In this document: positions 59,079-64,000 of the stretch, piece after piece
How the letters are laid out: each line of letters opens with the position of its first letter
How positions within the stretch are numbered: position 1 is the stretch's first letter
Assembly (NCBI GenBank): GCA_902465015.1
Contig: CABQLK010000004.1
Coordinates: forward strand, 1-64,000
Length of the DNA: 64,000 nt
Direction: 5' to 3'
Origin: an uncultured Collinsella sp.
GTDB taxonomy: Bacteria > Actinomycetota > Coriobacteriia > Coriobacteriales > Coriobacteriaceae
Notes under the pieces: generated by a model
The model's database searches: none
The model's input: only the letters and a program-made list of their open reading frames with translations
Told to the model about the DNA's origin: nothing
Translations under genes and position numbers: made by a program

Positions 59079-60341
59079 CTACAACACCGTGCCCTCGGGC
59101 AGGTCGACACGCACGACATCCACGACGTCGCCCGCCTTGAGCTCGCACGGTCCTTCGTCAATACGCAGCAGGCAGTTGGACCGCTGCATCGTGCCGAGCA
59201 GCGCCGAATTCTGCGTCTTGGCCTCGGTCACCAACAGCTCACTGGTCTCGGGGTCGCGCAAAACCGTGGCGCGATCGAAGAAGCGTCGGTCCTGGCGCTT
59301 TTTCACGCCGTGCGTGAGCGTCGCCTGCTGCACGGGACGCACGCCCTCGGCAAAGCCGCGCATCTTGCGAATCGCCGGACGGGCGAGCATCTCAAAGCCC
59401 ACATACGCCGCGGCCGGATTGCCTGAAAGCCCTAGGTAGGGCTTGCCCCCGAGCAAGCCAAACGTGATGGCCTTGCCCGGACGCATCGAGATGCGATCGA
59501 ACAGCACCACGCCCTCGCGCCGGACGAGCGCCGTCACGTAGTCGTAATCGCCCGCCGAGGCGCCGCCGCTCGTAATGACAAAATCGCACTCTCGCGTGGC
59601 GCGATGCACCAGCTCGCCAATCGCCTGCTCATCGTCGGGCGCAATACCGTAGAACACGGGCTCGGCGCCGGCATCGAGCGCCTCGGCCATCAGCGCCGAG
59701 GAGTTGGAATCGCGAATCTGACCGCGCGCCGGTACCTTACTCGGTGCGACCAGTTCCGTGCCCAGCGAGATGATGCCCACACGTGGGGCAGCGTGCACCT
59801 TCACGCTCGCGTATCCGGCGCTTGCCAGCAAGCCGGCGCCCGCCGGAGCCACGACCTCGCCGGCATGCATCACAACATCGCCGGCATGGGCCTCCTCGGC
59901 GGCAGAGCGAACGTTCTCCCCTACCTTGGCAGGCGCCGAGAAGCGAACGTGCGAGCCCTCGTTGCCATCGCCATCGAGTACGTCGACGATCTCGTACTTC
60001 ACCACGGCATCGGCACCTTCGGGCACCGGCGCGCCCGTCATGATGCGGACGGTCTCGCCCGCGCCGATTGTGCCCTCAAAGACATGGCCCGCGGCCTCGT
60101 GTCCTACGACGGAGAGCGTCACCGGAGTGTCACCGGCGGCCGCAGCAAGATCGGCTGCGCGCACGGCATACCCGTCCATGGCGCTGTTGGCAAACGGCGA
60201 GATGTCGATATCGGCCACCGCGTCCTCGGCCAAGGGAAGACCGGCGGCCTGCCACACGGGAATCTCGACGAGATCGGTCGGAGCAACGTGCGACAGAACA
60301 ATCGACTGCGCGTCCTCCAGCGGAATGAGTTTCTCTGCCAT
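59079..60341 (-). CDS. moeA: Molybdopterin molybdenumtransferase
   Basis: Inserts molybdenum into adenylated molybdopterin. The 420-residue protein has the domain order of MoeA: N-terminal SPFANSAMDGYAV (near residue 48), TGAPVPEGADAVV (about 104), the MogA-like domain with VITSGGASAGDYDYV (about 240) and the GLSGNPAAAYVGF C-terminal motif. The start at MAEKLIPL follows AAGAGGTG. It is the first gene of the moeA-mogA pair; modABC lies downstream on the same strand after a 200-bp gap. Confidence 0.95.
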   Translation of the reverse strand: MAEKLIPLEDAQSIVLSHVAPTDLVEIPVWQAAGLPLAEDAVADIDISPFANSAMDGYAVRAADLAAAAGDTPVTLSVVGHEAAGHVFEGTIGAGETVRIMTGAPVPEGADAVVKYEIVDVLDGDGNEGSHVRFSAPAKVGENVRSAAEEAHAGDVVMHAGEVVAPAGAGLLASAGYASVKVHAAPRVGIISLGTELVAPSKVPARGQIRDSNSSALMAEALDAGAEPVFYGIAPDDEQAIGELVHRATRECDFVITSGGASAGDYDYVTALVRREGVVLFDRISMRPGKAITFGLLGGKPYLGLSGNPAAAYVGFEMLARPAIRKMRGFAEGVRPVQQATLTHGVKKRQDRRFFDRATVLRDPETSELLVTEAKTQNSALLGTMQRSNCLLRIDEGPCELKAGDVVDVVRVDLPEGTVL

Positions 60342-60515
60342 ATGCACCTCTTAATGCCACGGCGCACAACAGGGGCGCCGATTCTTTATGCTTGTCTCAG
60401 TATAATCCCCCGACGCACGACCGCGACTCGGCCTGCACCCGCAAATACACCTGTCGGTTGCAGGCCGCGAAACAGAATGGAAACCAACCCACCGGCTCGT
60501 CGCGTTTACCGCGTT

Positions 60516-60521
60516 TTATAA
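60516..60521 (+). promoter_or_regulatory. -10 box of the CLC gene
   Basis: TATAAT at 60516-60521, 31 bp before the CLC start. No good -35 box is seen. The 210-bp divergent gap 60342-60551 shows no fluoride riboswitch consensus. Confidence 0.4.
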
Positions 60522-60551
60522 TGCTTGCGTTGCAACCTAAAAGAGGAACGT

Positions 60552-61973
60552 ATGGCTTTTACCGACAAACCCGAAAGCGCAAACGAAGCGCAGGATCATT
60601 CCCAGCCGCTCGACGAAGGCGGTTATTTCTCCCTGAACGACGTCATCGCGGCAGGCAGGCATCAGCTCACCCGCTCTGAGCATCTCTTGGCTGCCGACAC
60701 GCGCCGCAACGCCCGCAACCTACTCGCGAGCGCCAAGTTGCTCGCACTCGTCGTCATCGTCTCGCTCGCCATGGGCGTTGCCGCTTGGGCGTTTTTGGCC
60801 TCGTTGAATATCGCGACCGACTATCGCGAGCACCATGTGTGGGTCTACGCCTTGCTTCCCGTTGTGGGCATGGCCACCGCATGGGTCTACAAGAACCACG
60901 GTCTCGCCGCCAAGCGTGGCAACAACCTGGTCATCGACTCCGCTCTGGGCACACGCCTCATCCATATGCGCATGGCCGTCCTCACCTTCGTCTGCACCAC
61001 GCTCACGCACCTAACGGGCGGATCAGCCGGTCGCGAGGGAGCTGCGGTGCAGATTGGCGGCACCATCGCCAGCAACATCTCGAGCCTCGCCCACCTCAAA
61101 AAGCATGACCACCACGACCTCATGCTCGCCGGCATCTCGTCGGCCTTTGGCGCCGTATTCGGCTCGCCCCTTGCCGGAGCTTTCTTTGGCATGGAGATGT
61201 GCTTTATCGGCAAGATTGACTACACCGCGGGCATTTACTGCCTGGTCGCCTCGTTTACCGGCTACTTTACATCAATCGCCCTGGGTACCGAGTACGAAGC
61301 GAATGTCATCGCCAGCGTTCCCACCATGACGCCCAAAACGGTCGTCATCGTTGTTATCAGCGCCATCATCTTCGGTCTGACAGCACGCCTCTTTGCGTGG
61401 TCGGTTCGAACCGTCAAGAGCCTGTACGGTCGCTTTATCACCAATTACCTCGTTCGCGCACTTATAGGCGCACTCGTGGTTTTGGCCGCGTATGCCCTCC
61501 TCGACGCCTGGGACTACGCCGGCCTTTCCACATGGCTTTCCGGCGCCGGATTTGCCGGCAACACCACCCTGGCGGACGCAGCCATCAAGTTGGTCGTCAC
61601 AGCGCTCACCCTGGGTGCCGGCTTCCAAGGCGGCGAGGTCACGCCCCTGTTTGGTATCGGTGCGGCGCTCGGCGGCTGGATAGGTTGCCTCGTCGGAATC
61701 GATCCCAGCTTTCTGGCAGCGCTGGGCATGCTCGGCGTGTTCTGCGCCGGCCTTAACGTGCCTATCACCACCTGTATGATGGCCATCGACCTGTTCCACG
61801 GCACGGCTGCCGGGTTCTTTGTCATCGTGGCCTTTATCAGCTACCTAACCGCCGGACACCGCGGCGTGTACCCCGCCCAGCGCATCATCTCGCCCAAGCG
61901 CCGTTCGCTTATTGTGGATGAGGGCGGTACGGTAGCGGATGCTATCGAGCGCCACAACGACCTGATAGAGTAG
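60552..61973 (+). CDS. CLC-family anion channel/antiporter, resembling the fluoride type
   Basis: A 473-residue integral membrane protein. The conserved glutamate-containing helix is THLTGGSAGREGAAVQIGG (about 158-176), and a later segment is GAGFQGGEVTPLFGIGAALGG. The GSGIP motif of classical chloride/proton antiporters is not found at its usual place, and the GGSAGREG/GGEVTPLF pattern is reminiscent of the fluoride-specific CLC group, so fluoride export is possible. A hydrophilic N-terminal tail of about 50 residues precedes the first helix. Start at MAFTDKPE follows GAGGAAC. No crcB is nearby. Confidence 0.85.
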   Translation: MAFTDKPESANEAQDHSQPLDEGGYFSLNDVIAAGRHQLTRSEHLLAADTRRNARNLLASAKLLALVVIVSLAMGVAAWAFLASLNIATDYREHHVWVYALLPVVGMATAWVYKNHGLAAKRGNNLVIDSALGTRLIHMRMAVLTFVCTTLTHLTGGSAGREGAAVQIGGTIASNISSLAHLKKHDHHDLMLAGISSAFGAVFGSPLAGAFFGMEMCFIGKIDYTAGIYCLVASFTGYFTSIALGTEYEANVIASVPTMTPKTVVIVVISAIIFGLTARLFAWSVRTVKSLYGRFITNYLVRALIGALVVLAAYALLDAWDYAGLSTWLSGAGFAGNTTLADAAIKLVVTALTLGAGFQGGEVTPLFGIGAALGGWIGCLVGIDPSFLAALGMLGVFCAGLNVPITTCMMAIDLFHGTAAGFFVIVAFISYLTAGHRGVYPAQRIISPKRRSLIVDEGGTVADAIERHNDLIE

Positions 61974-62060
61974 ACGTAAGTATTCGCCGTGCAGCCACAA
62001 TCGGGGGCAATTCGACCTGAGCGCGACCGCACCGTCACGTCATACGCCGGGAGTCGCCCC

Positions 62061-63023
62061 ATGCACGCAACTGATTTTGGTCGCACGCTCATCATCGCCA
62101 ACCCAGCCGCCCAGTCGGGTGCGGCACGCGAAGTTGCCGAGCGCCTGCAACGCTTTTTGGATATGACCGCGCGCGCATCCCAGTTTGACCTGGTGCTAAC
62201 CGAGCACATGGGACACGCCAAGGAGCTTGCCGCACAGGCTCAGGGCTATCGCACCGTTATCGCACTCGGCGGCGACGGCGTGATCCACGAGGTCGTCAAC
62301 GGGCTTATGACGCAAAAGGAGGACGCCCGCCCCGCTCTTGCCGTCCTGCCCGTGGGCTCCGGCAACGATTTTGCCCAGACGCTCGGCATAGAAGATTTCT
62401 CCGGCAAGGATTTTGGCGCGCTGCTCACCTGTGAGCTGCGGCGTCAGGACATCGGGCGGATTCGCTCATGGAACCCCGCATGCGGCAGCGGCGAGGCGAT
62501 CGTCGAGTATTACGACCAGACGCTCTCCGTCGGTATTGATGCCGCCATCGGCCTTGGCACCAGCGAACTGCGCAAAAAGACCGGCTTGACGGGCGCTCCG
62601 CTCTACACCCTCTCGGGACTTGAGCAGTTTGGCCTACGCTATCGCAACTACCCCATGACGGTCAGCTTTGACGGCGCGCCCGCCGAGCGCGTAAGGGCGA
62701 TCATCATGGCGATTCAGCTGGGCCCCACGTATGGCTCGGGCTATCGCATCTGCCCCGATGCCGACCCCTGCGACGGCATGCTCGACGTCTGCTACGCCTG
62801 CGGCCCCGTCCCTCGCGCGGTAGCCCTGCCTATGTTCCTTTCGGCCAAGGACGGCCATCATACCAAGCTGCCGCCGGTTCGCATGCGCCGCTGCCGCCAT
62901 GCCGAGCTCACTTTTGAGGAGCCCGACTACCCCATCCAAGCCGACGGCGAGCCCGTTGTCGCCTCGCGCATCGAGGTCGACGTCCTTCCCGCCGTTCTCG
63001 AAGTCTGGCACCCAACCCGCTAA
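62061..63023 (+). CDS. Diacylglycerol/lipid kinase family protein
   Basis: A 320-residue protein of the DagK/YegS fold that phosphorylates diacylglycerol or a related lipid at the membrane face. The nucleotide site is LIIANPAAQSGAA (near residue 10) and VIALGGDGVIHEVVNGL (about 66-82), with LPVGSGNDFAQTLG (about 96-109). The C-terminal half is the usual beta-sandwich. I chose MHATDFGRT, with GGGAG upstream; an in-frame GTG at 61989 would add 24 residues. It lies 87 bp after the CLC gene on the same strand. Confidence 0.9.
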   Translation: MHATDFGRTLIIANPAAQSGAAREVAERLQRFLDMTARASQFDLVLTEHMGHAKELAAQAQGYRTVIALGGDGVIHEVVNGLMTQKEDARPALAVLPVGSGNDFAQTLGIEDFSGKDFGALLTCELRRQDIGRIRSWNPACGSGEAIVEYYDQTLSVGIDAAIGLGTSELRKKTGLTGAPLYTLSGLEQFGLRYRNYPMTVSFDGAPAERVRAIIMAIQLGPTYGSGYRICPDADPCDGMLDVCYACGPVPRAVALPMFLSAKDGHHTKLPPVRMRRCRHAELTFEEPDYPIQADGEPVVASRIEVDVLPAVLEVWHPTR

Positions 63024-63033
63024 CCCCCCATAA

Positions 63034-63098
63034 GTTGCGGTGAAATAGGGACTGTTTATGCAGTTAAAGCCGCAAAACAGTCCCTATTTCACCGCAAC
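63034..63098. repeat. Family A palindrome, copy A4 (65 bp)
   Basis: The pairing extends to 63030-63102, giving 27-bp arms or longer. Compared with A1, the pair ATACGG/CCGTAT has become ATAGGG/CCCTAT on both arms, a compensatory change. It lies between convergent genes and may act as a bidirectional terminator. Confidence 0.9.
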
Positions 63099-63109
63099 TT
63101 ATAAGGAGG

Positions 63110-63490
63110 CTATTCGTCGCTGCCCGGCTTGCGACAGTTGGCCTTTTTAATGGCGTTGAAGTGCTTGTCATTGAGCCTGCGCTGGCGAGAGCGCTGAGGC
63201 ACCTTGGTCTTTACGCGTCGGCGCGGTGGACGCCCGCGACGACCAAACTCAGCGCGCAGCTTACGCAGGCAGCTACTACGGTTTTGGAACTGACTGCGGC
63301 TCTCACGCGCCGTCACGACAATCCCCGTGGGCCCATGTTTCATGCGTACCGCCGAGTCCGTCGTGTTCACGCCCTGTCCGCCCGGACCCGTCGCGCGAAA
63401 CACCTGCACCTCGCAATCGCGCGCCAACTCCTCGGCCGACATCTCGGCATAGCGCGCATACTCGCGCCATCCCATCTTATTCTCATCCAT
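63110..63490 (-). CDS. ArfB-like peptidyl-tRNA hydrolase / class I release-factor domain protein
   Basis: A 126-residue protein with the RF-1 domain motif RATGPGGQGVNTTDSAVRMKHGPTGI, in which GGQ hydrolyses peptidyl-tRNA. It lacks the stop-codon recognition domains of RF1/RF2. The C-terminal tail is strongly basic (RRRVKTKVPQRSRQRR), as in ArfB (YaeJ), which frees ribosomes stalled without a stop codon. The start at MDENKMGW follows GGGGAGG. It overlaps no other gene; an earlier start would run through the xpt terminator. Confidence 0.9.
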   Translation of the reverse strand: MDENKMGWREYARYAEMSAEELARDCEVQVFRATGPGGQGVNTTDSAVRMKHGPTGIVVTARESRSQFQNRSSCLRKLRAEFGRRGRPPRRRVKTKVPQRSRQRRLNDKHFNAIKKANCRKPGSDE

Positions 63491-63512
63491 ATCAACACCT
63501 CCCCTCATACAA

Positions 63513-63548
63513 AAAATGTGACAAAGGGACAGTCCCTTTGTCACATCG
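63513..63548 (-). terminator. xpt intrinsic terminator
   Basis: Perfect 15-bp arms ATGTGACAAAGGGAC (63518-63532) and its complement (63534-63548), followed on the minus strand by TTTTTT. It begins 26 bp after the xpt stop. Confidence 0.92.
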
Positions 63549-63573
63549 CATACCAATCGCTTGTGTTGCGCGC

Positions 63574-64000
63574 TTAGGCGAAGGTGATCTCGCCGTTCTC
63601 GCAGTCCATATCGGCGATACGTGCCAGGCTCTCAACGCGGAAGCCGCGCTTACGGAGCTTATCGCCGCCGCCCTGGAAGCCCTTCTCAACGGCGATGCCA
63701 ATGCCGGCAACTTCGGCGCCCGCAGCCTCGCAGATCTTAATAAGGCCCTCAAGCGCGCAGCCGTTGGCCAGGAAGTCGTCGATAATCAGGACCTTGTCGC
63801 CCTCGGACAGGAAGCGCTTACCCACAATGACCGGGTACTCCTTCTGCTTGGTAAAGGAGTAGATGGTCGTGGCATACTGCTCGCCGTCGAGGTTGATGGA
63901 CTGCGCCTTCTTGGCAAAGACCACCGGCACGCCGCCAAAATGCTGAGCCGCGATGCAAGCCATGCCAATGCCCGAAGCCTCGATCGTCAGGATCTTGTTG
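63574..64000 (-). CDS. xpt: Xanthine phosphoribosyltransferase, 5' end cut by window edge
   Basis: Salvages xanthine to XMP with PRPP. The visible C-terminal 141 residues include KILTIEASGIG, the VFAKKAQSINLDG family segment, and the PRPP-binding loop VLIIDDFLANGCA (about 60 residues from the visible start). The reading frame is open to the edge; the start and any purine riboswitch lie outside the window. A clear terminator follows the stop. Confidence 0.93.
   Translation of the reverse strand, partial: NKILTIEASGIGMACIAAQHFGGVPVVFAKKAQSINLDGEQYATTIYSFTKQKEYPVIVGKRFLSEGDKVLIIDDFLANGCALEGLIKICEAAGAEVAGIGIAVEKGFQGGGDKLRKRGFRVESLARIADMDCENGEITFA

Noticed and set aside
60342..60551. Fluoride riboswitch before the CLC gene
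   Set aside because: The consensus segments expected for that riboswitch were not seen by eye.

Overview
The window is high-GC, gene-dense and mostly minus-strand. Its content points to an obligately anaerobic actinobacterium of the Coriobacteriia, most likely Collinsella or a close relative: NADP-type glutamate dehydrogenase, a complete energy-converting formate hydrogenlyase, full selenocysteine machinery, many molybdenum enzymes and no respiratory oxidases. The taxon is inferred from gene content and style, not from a marker-gene comparison. No rRNA, CRISPR array, phage or insertion sequence was seen.

Layout. 0-2.6 kb: thrS and a small membrane zinc-ribbon protein. 3.0-7.5 kb (plus strand): a GlpA-like FAD dehydrogenase / NAD(P)-FAD oxidoreductase / DUF1667 operon and an M24 peptidase. 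7.9-16.2 kb: folC, valS, clpX-clpP-tig, tRNA-Leu(UAG). 16.3-21.6 kb: a two-gene molybdenum hydroxylase and gdhA. 21.9-26.6 kb: a DUF3343 protein, mobA, tRNA-Sec, selB, selA. 26.7-44.4 kb: a DMSO-reductase-family molybdoenzyme, a formate channel, and a complete Hyf-type formate hydrogenlyase (hyfABCDEFGHI-hycH-hycI) with a selenocysteine formate dehydrogenase and its ferredoxin-like subunit. 44.8-46.2 kb: a RelB/PIN toxin-antitoxin pair, tRNA-Pro and tRNA-Gly. 46.3-54.5 kb: brnQ, then cysteine desulfurase, DUF3343, yedF, selD (itself Sec-containing), an ATPase activase and two double-cubane-type reductases. 54.9-60.3 kb: modC, modB, modA, mogA, moeA. 60.5-64 kb: a CLC antiporter, a lipid kinase, an ArfB-like release factor and the 3' part of xpt.

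How the genes fit together. About 44 kb (16-60 kb) forms a molybdenum-selenium-formate supercluster. It holds molybdate import (modABC), molybdenum insertion (mogA, moeA), the guanylyl step (mobA), selenium donor supply (csd-like, yedF, selD), Sec-tRNA synthesis (selA, tRNA-Sec), Sec decoding (selB) and the enzymes that use these cofactors (FdhF, a MopB enzyme, an XDH-like hydroxylase). Two in-frame UGA codons are read as selenocysteine: FdhF residue 140 and SelD residue 17. Both are followed by plausible bacterial SECIS hairpins.

Intergenic DNA carries at least five families of long palindromes. Family A (65 bp) and family B (160 bp) have constant length and compensatory arm changes. Family V (two copies) brackets valS in inverted orientation. 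Family D (two copies) follows each double-cubane reductase gene. Family C is a tandem pair of 55-bp palindromes. The repeats and the selenium/double-cubane cluster are the most interesting material here.
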